Source: Novipirellula galeiformis
Lineage (GTDB): Bacteria > Planctomycetota > Planctomycetia > Pirellulales > Pirellulaceae
Direction of reading: 5' to 3'
DNA length: 64,000 nt
Assembly: GCF_007860095.1 (NCBI RefSeq)
Contig: NZ_SJPT01000005.1
Coordinates: 372,001-436,000, forward strand
Part shown: piece after piece, positions 44,255-53,966 of the stretch
How positions within the stretch are numbered: the first letter of the stretch is position 1
How the letters are laid out: each line of letters opens with the position of its first letter
The notes under the pieces: model-generated
What the model saw: the letters and a program-made list of their open reading frames with translations, nothing else
What the model was told of the DNA's origin: nothing
Database searches by the model: none
Made by a program: the position numbers and the translations under genes

Positions 44255-45121
44255 TTAACGGTGAACGCGTGCGGAAGTCATCTCGGTAGGATCGTCGGGT
44301 CGCGCGTGAGTGTGTTTCAATAACGCTAGAAAAACAGGGCCACCGATGGCATTGCCCAAGGTGGTCCAGAAGAGGAAATAACCGAAGTCGGCAACCGTCG
44401 TCTCGCGGGAGGTAAAGACTCCGGCAAGCACTTCGACGGTGCCGACAATGCTGTGGTGCAAATGACCGAGCCCGATCGTCGCGGTGACCAACCACACGAT
44501 CACGATTTGGCTGATCGTGTCGCGACCGGCAGCCACCAACCACGACAATAATCCCATCAACCAGCCCGCCAAAATCCCGCTGACCAAGATTACCGGCGGT
44601 GCATGATGAACGACGCTGTGAGCAATCTCGGTAAAGACGACTGGATCGATCACCCCGAGCGCAGGCCCCAAATAAGCAACCATTCCAGCGAAGGCAACCG
44701 CCCCGAGAATATTGGCGACGTAGACGATCGCCCAAAGTCGCAACAACCCGCTCAGCGACGCTTGGCCGCTGAGCACCGGCAACACCGCCAAACTGGTTTG
44801 TTCGGTGAACAATTCGGAGCGGCCTAAAATGACCAACAGGAAGCCGAACGCATACATGTTCGCGACCAGCAAATCGACCACGGACTTGGGCAAATCGTCT
44901 TGCAGCAACGTCTGCATCACCGCCATCAAAAACAGACTGAATCCAATTTCGAGTCCCGCCGACAAACCGGAAAAGAACAGCCGAACGGAGGAGCGTTGGA
45001 AGGCCGCCAACGCCTCCTTCAATTCGTGACGCATGATCTGCTGAGACGGCTTCTTCGGCTCCGTTTCGTGCTCCGACGCATCCTCGGAGTTCAAGTCCGT
45101 TTCGGATCGTTCTTTGCCCAT
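44255..45121 (-). CDS. Formate/nitrite-transporter (FNT) family channel, YfdC-like
   Basis: A 288-residue protein. A charged 35-residue N-terminal tail precedes six to seven membrane helices (LFFSGLSAGLEIGFSLFLMAVM; LLVANMYAFGFLLVILGRSELFTEQ; SGILAGWLMGLLSWLVAAGRD; GTTVADFGYFLFWTTLGNAIGG-like end). The GRSELFTEQ segment and DTISQI loop fit the YfdC branch of FNT channels. Transported ion unknown; formate, nitrite or similar small anions are usual in the family. Located inside the hydrogenase cluster, between hypE and hhyS. ATG at 45121 has AAAGGAG upstream. Confidence 0.85.
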   Translation of the reverse strand: MGKERSETDLNSEDASEHETEPKKPSQQIMRHELKEALAAFQRSSVRLFFSGLSAGLEIGFSLFLMAVMQTLLQDDLPKSVVDLLVANMYAFGFLLVILGRSELFTEQTSLAVLPVLSGQASLSGLLRLWAIVYVANILGAVAFAGMVAYLGPALGVIDPVVFTEIAHSVVHHAPPVILVSGILAGWLMGLLSWLVAAGRDTISQIVIVWLVTATIGLGHLHHSIVGTVEVLAGVFTSRETTVADFGYFLFWTTLGNAIGGPVFLALLKHTHARPDDPTEMTSARVHR

Positions 45122-45178
45122 GGTTGCCACTCCTTTCGCGGCAATGGTTGCGCAACGTTGGTAGGCGAGATGGATTCA

Positions 45179-46270
45179 TCAACAAATCCTCGGCAATTGC
45201 TCACCCGCCAACATCGTCACCACACGTTGGCCTCCGATCAAACTGCGCATCACGACCATGCCGGGGTGATCGGCAACGACATGCCCAATCACCGCAGCGT
45301 CACGCCCCAAAGGATGTTGTTTCATCACCTGCAACAGAGATTGGCAATCAGGTTCGGGGACCACCACAATCAATTTTCCTTCATTAGCGACGTACATCGG
45401 ATCCAAACCGAGCATCTCGCATGCCGAATGCACCTCCGGGCGCAGCGGAATCGCAGACTCGTCTAACGCCACCCCGACTTCGGATGCCGCCGCCAATTCA
45501 TTCAACGTGCTCGAGACGCCACCACGTGTTGGATCACGCATCACGCGAATCGATGGACAAGCCTCGAGCATCGCTCGCGTCAAACCATTTAGCGCCGCGG
45601 TGTCACTCTGCAATGCCGTCTCAAATTCGATCCCCTCGCGAGTCGACATGATCGTCATCCCGTGATCGCCGATCGTACCTGAAACGATGATGCGATCTCC
45701 AGGACGGGCATGATGGATCGACAAATGGTGATTGACCTCATGCACTCCGATCCCGGTCGTCGTGATGAATACCTCATCCCCTTTGCCCCGATCGACCACC
45801 TTTGTGTCGCCGGTCACCAAGGTCACCCCAGCTTCGACGCATGCCTCACGCATCGACACCACGATTCGCCGCAGCGACTCGATCGAGAACCCTTCTTCCA
45901 AAATGAATGCAGCGGAAAGGAACCGCGGCGTCGCGCCCGAGACGGCTAAATCGTTGACCGTCCCGTGCACGGCCAATTTGCCGATGTCCCCGCCAGGAAA
46001 GAACAGCGGTTTGACGACAAAGGAGTCGGTGGTGAAGGCGATTCGAGGCCCGCCGCGGTGCTGGCCAGACGCCGCGTCGGGCGACCCAAGATCGAGGGTC
46101 GCGGAATCCTCTAGCGCCAAAAGCACATCGTTACCCAACTCGGCCAAGAAGACACGCTGGATCAAATCCGCGCTCAATTTACCGCCGCTACCATGTCCCA
46201 GCAGCACACGCTCGTATTGGTTTCGAGGTGTCGGGCATGTCATGCGGTCAAAGTCGGCGACGTGCGTCAT
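45179..46270 (-). CDS. hypE: Hydrogenase cyanide-ligand enzyme HypE
   Basis: A 363-residue AIR-synthase-like enzyme that dehydrates the thiocarboxamide on its terminal Cys to thiocyanate, source of the CN ligands. The essential terminal PRIC is present as the last four residues. Other motifs: LLGHGSGGKLS, TTDSFVVKP, GTVNDLAVSGA, RDPTRGGVSSTLNEL. Six bases separate it from hypD. Confidence 0.95.
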   Translation of the reverse strand: MTHVADFDRMTCPTPRNQYERVLLGHGSGGKLSADLIQRVFLAELGNDVLLALEDSATLDLGSPDAASGQHRGGPRIAFTTDSFVVKPLFFPGGDIGKLAVHGTVNDLAVSGATPRFLSAAFILEEGFSIESLRRIVVSMREACVEAGVTLVTGDTKVVDRGKGDEVFITTTGIGVHEVNHHLSIHHARPGDRIIVSGTIGDHGMTIMSTREGIEFETALQSDTAALNGLTRAMLEACPSIRVMRDPTRGGVSSTLNELAAASEVGVALDESAIPLRPEVHSACEMLGLDPMYVANEGKLIVVVPEPDCQSLLQVMKQHPLGRDAAVIGHVVADHPGMVVMRSLIGGQRVVTMLAGEQLPRIC

Positions 46271-46276
46271 GTCGGC

Positions 46277-47416
46277 TCAATCGGCGGGTATAGGAATGTT
46301 GTGAAGTTGGCTTGACTCGTCTTGAGCGTGAAGAAAACGGCCGTAGTTGTAGTACGCCGCACAGGCGCCTTCGGACGAAACCATCGTCGCCCCCAAGGGA
46401 TGCTCGGGCGTGCACTCTTTTCCAAACGCCGGACACTGGTGCGGTTTATGAATGCCTTGCAAAATCATGCCACTGATACATTGGCTGGATTCCTGGACCT
46501 CCATGTCGCTAACCTCGAATCGCTGCTCCGCGTCGAAGCCCTGGTACTCATCACGCAAGCGATAGCCGCTCTTGGGAATCGTGCCGATGCCGCGCCACTT
46601 GCGATCGGTAATGTCAAATACCTCTTCAATCAGCCCCTGCGCCGACCGACTTCCTTCGCGTTGGACCGCACGGGCGTATTGATTGTCGACTCCGACTTCC
46701 CCTTGTTCCAACATTCGCACACAGCGATAGATCCCTTCCAACAAATCGACCGGCTCGAACCCCGTCACCACGATTGGAATTTGAAAGCGATCGGCCAACG
46801 GTTCGTACTCTTCGTACCCCATCACCGAACAGACATGTCCCGCGCCCAAAAATCCTTGCACGCGATTGGTCGGTGATGACAGAATCGCTTCGATCGCTGG
46901 CGGCACCAAGACGTGGGAAACGAGCACGGCAAAGTTTTCAATGTTTCGCTTCTTGGCTTGCCAGACCGCCATCGCGTTGGCGGGCGCCGTCGTCTCAAAC
47001 CCGACAGCGAAGAAAACCACCGTTTGACCGCGGTTTTGTTCAGCGATTTGCAAGCAATCCAATGGCGAGTAAACAATCCGCACATCGCCGCCACAGGCTT
47101 TGACGTCAAATAAATCGCGGTGACTGCCGGGAACACGCAACATATCGCCAAATGAACAAAAGATCACATCGTCACGCGATGCAATCTCAAGCGCCTTGTC
47201 GATCAATTCCAACGGAGTCACACAAACGGGACACCCCGGCCCATGGACCAGTTCCACGTTCTTGGGCAACAGTTCGTCGATCCCATAACGCACAATCGTG
47301 TGCGTTTGGCCGCCACAAACCTCCATGATCGTCCAGTCCCGCGTCGCCACATCCGCGATCGCTTGTTGCAACTTCTTGGCCGCCCCCGCGTCTCGGTACT
47401 CCTCTTGAAACTTCAC
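46277..47416 (-). CDS. hypD: Hydrogenase Fe(CN)2CO assembly protein HypD
   Basis: A 379-residue [4Fe-4S] protein that, with HypC, assembles the Fe(CN)2CO unit. Motifs [30 protein letters not shown] and the C-terminal cluster ligands in [24 protein letters not shown] and EGACAAYY are complete. ATG overlaps the hypC stop by four bases. Confidence 0.95.
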   Translation of the reverse strand: MKFQEEYRDAGAAKKLQQAIADVATRDWTIMEVCGGQTHTIVRYGIDELLPKNVELVHGPGCPVCVTPLELIDKALEIASRDDVIFCSFGDMLRVPGSHRDLFDVKACGGDVRIVYSPLDCLQIAEQNRGQTVVFFAVGFETTAPANAMAVWQAKKRNIENFAVLVSHVLVPPAIEAILSSPTNRVQGFLGAGHVCSVMGYEEYEPLADRFQIPIVVTGFEPVDLLEGIYRCVRMLEQGEVGVDNQYARAVQREGSRSAQGLIEEVFDITDRKWRGIGTIPKSGYRLRDEYQGFDAEQRFEVSDMEVQESSQCISGMILQGIHKPHQCPAFGKECTPEHPLGATMVSSEGACAAYYNYGRFLHAQDESSQLHNIPIPAD

Positions 47417-47688
47417 AGCGTTGACTCCAATTTCGAGTCCGATTGATCTGTGTCTAGCTCTTCAAGATCGTCCATATTCCGCAGAAACTCGAAAACCTTC
47501 TCCGCTTCTGCTTCGTCGATTACTTGCAACGCAAACCCGACATGCACGATCACGTACTGGCCGACTTCGACCTCGGGAGTCAGGTTCAAACAGACCTGCT
47601 TCGAAACTCCACCGAAGTCGACTTTCCCCATCAACACCTCGTGCTGGAGGAACGTTTCAGTCACCCTTCCGGGGATACCAAGACACAT
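47413..47688 (-). CDS. hypC: Hydrogenase chaperone HypC
   Basis: A 91-residue protein starting MCLGIPGRV, whose Cys2 binds the Fe intermediate, followed by [14 protein letters not shown] and [16 protein letters not shown]. It works with HypD. The acidic C-terminal tail is typical. Couples to hypD by ATGA. A GGATGCAGCATCC palindrome at about 47714-47726 lies in the 147-bp gap to hypF. Confidence 0.94.
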   Translation of the reverse strand: MCLGIPGRVTETFLQHEVLMGKVDFGGVSKQVCLNLTPEVEVGQYVIVHVGFALQVIDEAEAEKVFEFLRNMDDLEELDTDQSDSKLESTL

Positions 47689-47835
47689 CGACTCACTCGC
47701 TTTTTGAAGAACATGGAGGATGCAGCATCCACCTAACGTATCACGCTAACGCAACCACTGGATACTGTTAAATTTCGATTTCTCCGATTTTCAAGGCTTT
47801 GTCACCGAGTGCGAAAACGTCGATGAAAGGGACCG

Positions 47836-50202
47836 TCAACGGCGCGCGTCGGTCTGCAAAAGGCGTGCCGCAATGGCAAGTTGGCCGAGACTCAAACCCC
47901 CATCGTTCGCAGGAACTTGGTGGTGGACAAAGTGCCGAAGCCCTTGCTTTTCGAGCTGTTGTGTTACCAAACTGCGGAACAAGCTGTTGCCAAACACACC
48001 GCCACTGAGCACAACCCGATCGAGCCCAACGACAGCGGCAATTTGGCCGCAAACTTGCCCGACCATGGTTGCCAATGTGTTGTGGAAACGACGGGCAATC
48101 GTGGCGACTTCGACGTTGTTTTGCTGGTCGCGATGAACACCGCGGATCAAGGGACGCGTATCCACGCCCCATCGCGAACCTGCTTCACCATCGCGCACGA
48201 AGCATGGTGCGACGCAGTAGCATTCGTCTGAGTCTCGCTGGGTTGCAAGCGACTCAAGATCGATCGCCGCTTGGCCTTCAAAGCTGACCCGTTGGCGAAC
48301 TCCCGCGATTGCGGCAACGGCATCAAAGAGTCGTCCGGCGCTGGATGTCCATGGCGAACGGACGCCCCGATCGATCATTTGCCGCACGACACGAATCGCC
48401 GCGGGAGAAACCGGCGTCGCGAAACCTCGACCTCGTTGTGTTTCAGGATTCGAGTCTTGAAAAAACTCAGCGACGCCCGCACTCCATTGCTCCACGTCAC
48501 ATCCCGCATCACTCAAATAACTTAGCGCCATCCGCCACGGTTCTTTCGTCGCTTGGTCACCACCGGGAAGTCGCACCGGACGCAAATGGGCCACGCGCTG
48601 AAATGATTCGTAACCGCCAACCAAAAACTCTCCTCCCCAAATCGTTCCGTCCGTGCCATAGCCGCTGCCATCAAAAATGACTCCAATCACCTCACCTTGG
48701 AGTTGATGTTCGGCCATACAACTCGCCAAATGGGCGTGATGATGCTGAACCGCCAACGTCGGTATCGTCTCTCGCTCCGCACGCGCGAGTGCATAGGTCG
48801 TTGATGCGTAATCAGGGTGCAGATCATGAACCATACAGCGAGGATGAATCCCGAACATCGACTCGTACAGTTCAATGTCTCGCTGGAATGACTCCAAGGC
48901 CGCCAAGTGATCGAGGTCTCCCATGTGATGACTCAAAAAGGCATTGCGTCCGCTCGCTAATGCAAAGACATTTTTCAATTGACCGCCGACCGCAAGACAC
49001 GGCAGGGAGCATGCCATCGGCAGTTTGATCGGCATCGGTGCATCGCCTCGCGAACGACGCACCGGCGATTCTCGTCCTGCGATCACACGGGTCACCGAAT
49101 CATCGCAACGCACGCGAATCGGGCGATTGTGCACCAGAAAAACATCCGCGATCCCGCTCAATCGCTCGGCCGCGTCGCGGTCATCATACGCGATCGGTTC
49201 ATCGCTGCGATTACCGCTGGTCATCACCAAGGGCTTGTCGCCGACCCCATCCAACAATAACTCATGCAGCGGTGTGTAGGGCAACATCACCCCAAGGAAT
49301 GGATTGCCAGGCGCGATTGTATCCTTGGTTGATGCCTCACCCGCTCGCTTGCGCAATAAAACGATGGGCCGCCTCGGCGAGCAGAGAAGTTCCCGTTCGG
49401 CATCGTCGAGCACACACCGCTGCGCCGCTGCATCGACATCACGAACCATCACGGCAAACGGTTTTTCATCGCGATGTTTACGTTGACGCAGTGCGATCAC
49501 TGCAGCGTCATTGGTTGCATCGCAAACCAGATGATAGCCTCCGATCCCTTTCATCACTCCAATCTTGCCACGCCCGATCGCTACAACAAACGCAGCCAAT
49601 GGATCGGCGGATTCCATCGGCACTCCCTGTCCATCGAGCAACTGCAATCGAGGTCCACAGTCCGGACACGCGATCGGTTGAGCGTGAAAACGCCGATCCC
49701 TTGGATCGTCATACTCGGCGCGACAGGCCGAGCACATTGCAAACGTGGCCATCGTTGTATTGACGCGATCATACGGCGCACGATGAATGATCGTCAGCCG
49801 CGGACCACAATGAGTGCAGTTCAAAAATGGATAGCGATAGCGGCGGTCCGAGGGATCAAACAATTCGCGTCGGCAATCCACACAGGTCGCCACGTCCGGT
49901 GAGACAAAAACCTGGGTCGACGAAGCGTCCTCACTCGCAATGATCCGAAAGCGAGAATCATGCTGTGCCGGAATCGAACGCCAAGAAAGGGTATCGATCC
50001 GCGACAACGTCGGGGCCTGTGAACGCAAACATGCCGTGAACCGGTCGAGGTCCGCGTCGCGGCCCTCCACCTCGATCCACACCTCGCCGGATCGATTTTG
50101 CACCAACCCAGCCAACTGCAATTGCGAAGCGAGCGTATAGACAAACGGCCGGAAGCCAACTCCCTGGACGATCCCCGCTACCGTGAACGCTCGCCGCTGC
50201 AT
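47836..50202 (-). CDS. hypF: Carbamoyltransferase HypF
   Basis: A 788-residue enzyme that transfers the carbamoyl group from carbamoyl phosphate to HypE. In order: acylphosphatase domain (VQGVGFRPFVY), two zinc fingers (CVDCRRELFD...CTHCGPR and CSACRAEYDD...CPDCGPR), a YrdC-like domain (IGRGKIGVMKGIGGYHLVCDA; KRHRDEKPFAVM) and a Kae1-like C-terminal domain (VQHHHAHLASCMAEHQL, FDGSGYGTDGTIWGGEF, LSGGVFGNSLF). GGGGGAG precedes the ATG at 50202; the frame opens nine codons earlier. It is the first gene of the 15-kb cluster. Confidence 0.95.
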   Translation of the reverse strand: MQRRAFTVAGIVQGVGFRPFVYTLASQLQLAGLVQNRSGEVWIEVEGRDADLDRFTACLRSQAPTLSRIDTLSWRSIPAQHDSRFRIIASEDASSTQVFVSPDVATCVDCRRELFDPSDRRYRYPFLNCTHCGPRLTIIHRAPYDRVNTTMATFAMCSACRAEYDDPRDRRFHAQPIACPDCGPRLQLLDGQGVPMESADPLAAFVVAIGRGKIGVMKGIGGYHLVCDATNDAAVIALRQRKHRDEKPFAVMVRDVDAAAQRCVLDDAERELLCSPRRPIVLLRKRAGEASTKDTIAPGNPFLGVMLPYTPLHELLLDGVGDKPLVMTSGNRSDEPIAYDDRDAAERLSGIADVFLVHNRPIRVRCDDSVTRVIAGRESPVRRSRGDAPMPIKLPMACSLPCLAVGGQLKNVFALASGRNAFLSHHMGDLDHLAALESFQRDIELYESMFGIHPRCMVHDLHPDYASTTYALARAERETIPTLAVQHHHAHLASCMAEHQLQGEVIGVIFDGSGYGTDGTIWGGEFLVGGYESFQRVAHLRPVRLPGGDQATKEPWRMALSYLSDAGCDVEQWSAGVAEFFQDSNPETQRGRGFATPVSPAAIRVVRQMIDRGVRSPWTSSAGRLFDAVAAIAGVRQRVSFEGQAAIDLESLATQRDSDECYCVAPCFVRDGEAGSRWGVDTRPLIRGVHRDQQNNVEVATIARRFHNTLATMVGQVCGQIAAVVGLDRVVLSGGVFGNSLFRSLVTQQLEKQGLRHFVHHQVPANDGGLSLGQLAIAARLLQTDARR

Positions 50203-50526
50203 TGAATTCACTCCCCCTTGGCTCGCCACCGCTCCGATGGCTGCATTGAGACGAATTCAATGTACTCGATGCGTACGCGCTTTGAGGTTGCGCGTTTGTA
50301 TTTCCGGGCAAAGCTGCGGAAGTTTAGCTGACCAAACCCCACGGGCTAGGCAAATTGCTAGACCTTCAGCCCACAACCTATCGCAGCCCGCACCCTATCG
50401 AATAACGCAACTTCAAAACCCTCGCTTCGGGTTAGATTTTGATTTCCTGCATCCCTCCACAAACCGTACCGCTTTGTCAAATAAGCGGTGGAGTCATTTC
50501 GGGTTGTTGCGATGCCAATGGCCGAA
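50203..50526. repeat. Intergenic region with a dispersed-repeat copy
   Basis: No gene. It should hold the promoter of the hypF-led cluster, but no convincing promoter boxes were recognised. At 50406-50442 the sequence ACGCAACTTCAAAAC followed by CTCGCTTCGGGTTAG repeats the family seen at 41210-41237. Confidence 0.5.
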
Positions 50527-51039
50527 CTAGTGGGCGGTGACGTTGAGCGGCAGACTGCGTTCGGCGAGCGTATTGTCAAAATCGAGGATCGCCGCAGGGT
50601 CCTCGGCCACCATCTTGATACGGGTCAAATTCGCTCGCGCCGATTGCTCCTCTTCCACCTGCTCGGTAATGAACCACTGCAACTCGACCAACGAGGCAAA
50701 GGCTTTCTGGTCCATCGCGAGTTGAAACAGGGCATCGATCCGTTGCGTGTTCTCTTTCTCTTGCTGCAACGCCCAATCAAAGATTTCGACGATCGAGGCA
50801 AAGTTTTCACGCGGGGGATCGACTTGTGTGAGCGTCACTCCAACATTACGAGCGAGCAAGAAATCATAGATTTTCATCGCATGGGTGTATTCCTCTTGGG
50901 CTTGTGCGCGGAGCCAACCGGCACAACCGCTGAGTTGTTCGCGCGAGCACCAAGCACTCATCGCGAGGTACGAATACCAAGAAGACAATTCGCAGCAAAG
51001 TTGCTCGTTTAAAGCGTCGGTTACTTGTTGGTGTGACAT
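50527..51039 (-). CDS. Bacterial non-heme ferritin
   Basis: A 170-residue four-helix protein that forms a 24-subunit iron store. Ferroxidase-site residues are visible in LNEQLCCELSSWYSYLAMSAW (Glu17), AQEEYTHAMKIYD (Glu50, His53) and QWFITEQVEEE. Length is normal for FtnA. It stands alone next to dodecin and other stress proteins. Confidence 0.93.
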   Translation of the reverse strand: MSHQQVTDALNEQLCCELSSWYSYLAMSAWCSREQLSGCAGWLRAQAQEEYTHAMKIYDFLLARNVGVTLTQVDPPRENFASIVEIFDWALQQEKENTQRIDALFQLAMDQKAFASLVELQWFITEQVEEEQSARANLTRIKMVAEDPAAILDFDNTLAERSLPLNVTAH

Positions 51040-51128
51040 TGAAATTCGCTTTCGTTTTCGTAAAAAAGTAGTGGTGCGCTACAGCACATTTCCCATTTCG
51101 AGCTTCACGCACGCAGTCGCGATCGTTG

Positions 51129-51338
51129 TCAATCGTTGAGCGTGAACCCAACCTTGATCGTGACTTGCCAATGGGCGACCTTGCCGTCGACAATATCGCC
51201 GCGTGTCTCGACGATCTCGAACCAGCGGAGATCCTTCAAGGTCTTCGCGGCTCGCTCGATCGCGTTTTTCACAGCGTCTTCAATGGACGATGGTGAAGTA
51301 CCGGTCAGCTCGATCTTTTTGTAAATGTGGCTAGACAT
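51129..51338 (-). CDS. Dodecin
   Basis: A 69-residue flavin-storage protein of dodecameric dodecins. Conserved segments: [31 protein letters not shown] (the Trp stacking on flavin) and [12 protein letters not shown]. Length typical. Confidence 0.93.
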   Translation of the reverse strand: MSSHIYKKIELTGTSPSSIEDAVKNAIERAAKTLKDLRWFEIVETRGDIVDGKVAHWQVTIKVGFTLND

Positions 51339-51514
51339 CGCGATTGCTCCGAGGGGGATTACAGAACCGTCACCTACGTGCGTGACTGTTCATAGTATAA
51401 CGCTGCCCGCGCTAGCAATATTGGATTGAAATTGCCCGCAGATCCGGGAAACGACCATTCCAAACGCACGACGTGCGGCGTCCGATGAAACCGCAATCGC
51501 AGCAATCGTTTGAT

Positions 51515-51865
51515 CTAGGCGTCGGTCGCGGAGCTGATGTTGGCGGCTTTCGATGGTGACGTGTCGCTAGGATTTTTGGACTCCCAACGTGCCAGGTCGG
51601 CAAACTGTTTTGCTAGTTTTTCCGACATCGACGACAACGCACCCCCACGATGCATCGCACAATCACGGCACTTCGCCTTCACTCGAGTCTCTAAGTCGAC
51701 TTGAAACGAGGCTTTCTTCTTCCCCACATAGCCACTCATCAGCAACGTCTTTAACAAACGTTCGCTGCGATCGACTGCGGGATCCGCCGTACCACTTAAC
51801 GATTCGCAACACAGCGTCGCAAGGGCGTCCAAACTGGCTTCAATTTCAGGATTGGTTTCGTTCAT
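51515..51865 (-). CDS. Hypothetical protein, possibly metal-binding
   Basis: A 116-residue soluble protein of unknown family. It is mainly helical and has LATLCCESLS and a CRDCAMHRGG motif (CxxC-xx-H), which might bind a metal. The tail (WESKNPSDTSPSKAANISSATDA) is low-complexity. Start MNETNPEIE at 51865 chosen because the upstream 40 codons overlap the next gene. No functional inference possible. Confidence 0.6.
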   Translation of the reverse strand: MNETNPEIEASLDALATLCCESLSGTADPAVDRSERLLKTLLMSGYVGKKKASFQVDLETRVKAKCRDCAMHRGGALSSMSEKLAKQFADLARWESKNPSDTSPSKAANISSATDA

Positions 51866-51884
51866 GTTTTTATCTCGCAATAGT

Positions 51885-53102
51885 TTAGGTCGTGGATGGA
51901 CCGTTAAAAGAAACGACTTCAGTCGACACTTCGACAACACACTTTTCGGTTTGAGTCTCAGCAGCTTTGTTGGTTTGCGGTTCATGGTCCGTACTCTCAG
52001 CCCCTAAGATCGTCGCCAACGGCGTCAATCCCTCGAAGCCTTCACAAGCCATACGCATCGCAATCAGGATCGGAATCGACAAAAACACCCCCATCAATCC
52101 CCACATCCATCCCCAGATCACGATCGACAAAAACACGAGCACAGGACTCATGCTCATCGACCTTCCTAAGATCGCAGGTGTAAGGAATTGCCCTTCGATC
52201 GAAGTCAACGTCAAGAAGGTGCCAGTAACGACAAACGCATAATACGTTGCTTCAAAGTTGACCAGCGCGGTGACAAAGATAATGCACGCTCCAGCAACGG
52301 CCCCGATCATCGGAATGAAATTGAATGCGAACGCCATCACGCCCCAAACGATCGGCGAGGGCATCCCCAGCAACCCCATCGCGGTGCCGACCGCAACCCC
52401 CAACCCCGCGTTGATTACCGAAACTTGAGCAAGGTAGCTGCCTAAGCCTTCCTGTACATTTTGAATCACCTCGATCAAACGACGGCGCGCAGTGAAACTA
52501 GGCAGCGTCCGCATAATGCTGCGCAACAAGTCATCACCGGTTGCCAACAAAAAATAGAGCAGCGCGCCACAGATCGTTAGAAACGAGACGATATTGCCCG
52601 TGCCACTGAGGTACGACAGATTGCTCGCCCAATTGGCTTGCTTGATTTCAACCGGCACGGGCGTCTCTTCCTCAGCGACACCGACTTCCTCGGCCTCTGC
52701 TGTTTCAGCCAACTCTTCGGTCGCCGCGTCCACCGCTCTCAATCTCTCGGTGATGAACGACAATTTTTCCTTCACTACCACTAAATGACGCGGCGTGTCG
52801 GCGATGATCTCCTGAGCGGGCTGAATCACAAGGTAGGTGCCCAGACCGAGCAACACGAGTATCCCCAGCATCGTACCGATGGCCCCGATCGAAGGCGGGA
52901 TACCGATCCGGCTGCCGTGCCGGACGATCGGCCGCAGCACCAAGTACACAACCATGGCGGTGACAATCGGGACCGCCAAACTGCGGGCAAAATAGAGGGC
53001 GTAAAGCACCAACATGAACGCGCACACGCGGATCGAAATCAATCCGCCCCTGCGGGCGACTGGCCCGGCATCAACCGTGTTGTCTACCTCTGCGCTCATC
53101 AT
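51885..53102 (-). CDS. AI-2E family transporter-like membrane protein
   Basis: A 405-residue integral membrane protein of the PerM/TqsA superfamily with about eight helices: LISIRVCAFMLVLYALYF, VPIVTAMVVYLVLRPIV, and a long loop with an acidic Glu/Ala-rich stretch (ELAETAEAEEVGVAEEE). Conserved C-terminal family segments are GLGVAVGTAMGLLGMPSPIVWG, AFNFIPMIGA and FLSIVIWGWMWGLMGVFLSIPI. Substrate unknown; family members export autoinducer-2 or ions. The longer frame to 53396 begins with LTRRVSEG, which is repeat-derived sequence, so the start MMSAEVDN with GAGG upstream was chosen. Confidence 0.85.
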   Translation of the reverse strand: MMSAEVDNTVDAGPVARRGGLISIRVCAFMLVLYALYFARSLAVPIVTAMVVYLVLRPIVRHGSRIGIPPSIGAIGTMLGILVLLGLGTYLVIQPAQEIIADTPRHLVVVKEKLSFITERLRAVDAATEELAETAEAEEVGVAEEETPVPVEIKQANWASNLSYLSGTGNIVSFLTICGALLYFLLATGDDLLRSIMRTLPSFTARRRLIEVIQNVQEGLGSYLAQVSVINAGLGVAVGTAMGLLGMPSPIVWGVMAFAFNFIPMIGAVAGACIIFVTALVNFEATYYAFVVTGTFLTLTSIEGQFLTPAILGRSMSMSPVLVFLSIVIWGWMWGLMGVFLSIPILIAMRMACEGFEGLTPLATILGAESTDHEPQTNKAAETQTEKCVVEVSTEVVSFNGPSTT

Positions 53103-53450
53103 GGTTGCCTCGGTGTTAATCCGCCCACGATTGGTTGAACGCCAACTCGGCCGAATTTCGTCCGCAGTGAGATTCACCCCACCACTCCTTTGTCTTTCAT
53201 TGCATCCTCTGCTTTGCCATCCGTGTTCCAGTCTTTTCGACCGCGCCGGCGGGGAAAGCGCAACGCCCACTTTTTGAATCTGAAGCTGCACACCGTTCAT
53301 CGATCGCCGTTCATCGATCGCCGTTCTCATCACCCGCCGTGACGCGAGGGAAAATCGCGTTTGACTCGATCCCTCACTGACACGCCGGGTCAGCACTTAT
53401 CAAGGACAACGGCAATAGCGCCACTGCAATACGTCCGCCTTAGAGCCTGA
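53103..53450. repeat. Intergenic region with short repeats
   Basis: No gene. GTTCATCGATCGCC is duplicated in tandem at 53296-53323. A diverged member of the dispersed family, TCCCTCACTGACACGCCGGG, lies at 53371-53390, followed by a GGCAATAGCGCCACTGCAAT segment like that at 41201. Confidence 0.5.
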
Positions 53451-53651
53451 TCAACGGCACGACGATTCAAAGTCATGGACTTGTCGCTCCGCCTCGTCCT
53501 TGGCGATCCCATAACGCTCTTGAACTTTCCCTACAAGTTCTTCGCGTTTGCCATCGATGACATCGAGATCGTCCTCGGTCAAGTCACCCCATTTCTGTTG
53601 TGCTTGTCCCTTGACTTGTTTCCACTTGCCTTGAATTTGGTCCCAATTCAT
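53451..53651 (-). CDS. CsbD family stress protein
   Basis: A 66-residue hydrophilic helical protein with the CsbD signature: MNWDQIQGKWKQVKGQAQQ, WGDLTEDDLDVIDGKREEL, VGKVQERYGIAKDEAERQV. In Bacillus the gene is under general stress control (family knowledge); molecular role unknown. AGAGGAAC precedes the ATG at 53651; the frame opens 29 codons earlier. Confidence 0.9.
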   Translation of the reverse strand: MNWDQIQGKWKQVKGQAQQKWGDLTEDDLDVIDGKREELVGKVQERYGIAKDEAERQVHDFESSCR

Positions 53652-53783
53652 TGTTCTGTTCCTCTGTGTTAGGTAAGCCAAAATGAATCGCCCCACGGGG
53701 CGAACCGCTTTAAAAATGAGAAGCACTTTCTGGGCCAATCGAATTCAATCGATTGCAAATCAGGCCCCCGATCGTAGAAAGCG

Positions 53784-53966
53784 TTATTCCCTGTCGACGT
53801 CGACGGTGATCTCGCCCGTGTCGGTCGAGCGTTCGACCTCAACACCACCATTGGGTGCATCGACATCGAGCAATGTCTCCTTGTGGTCGCAACCAGCAAC
53901 GAAGAATCCCACAACGAGTGTGACGGCTAGCAGAAAAAGACGGAGGGCATCATCAACGGCGTTCAT
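53784..53966 (-). CDS. Small secreted lipoprotein
   Basis: A 60-residue protein with a lipobox: membrane segment LFLLAVTLVVGFFVAGC, the Cys at residue 26 for lipidation, then an acidic tail (HKETLLDVDAPNGGVEVERSTDTGEITVDVDRE). AAAGGA lies upstream of the ATG. It resembles short planctomycete lipoproteins; function unknown. Between CsbD and the PA2169-like gene. Confidence 0.72.
   Translation of the reverse strand: MNAVDDALRLFLLAVTLVVGFFVAGCDHKETLLDVDAPNGGVEVERSTDTGEITVDVDRE

Noticed and set aside
47768-48172. Minus-strand frame overlapping the end of hypF, ending with VPFIDVFALGDKALKIGEIEI
   Set aside because: The C-terminal segment looks somewhat protein-like, but most of the frame overlaps hypF in another phase and has no start signal or family.
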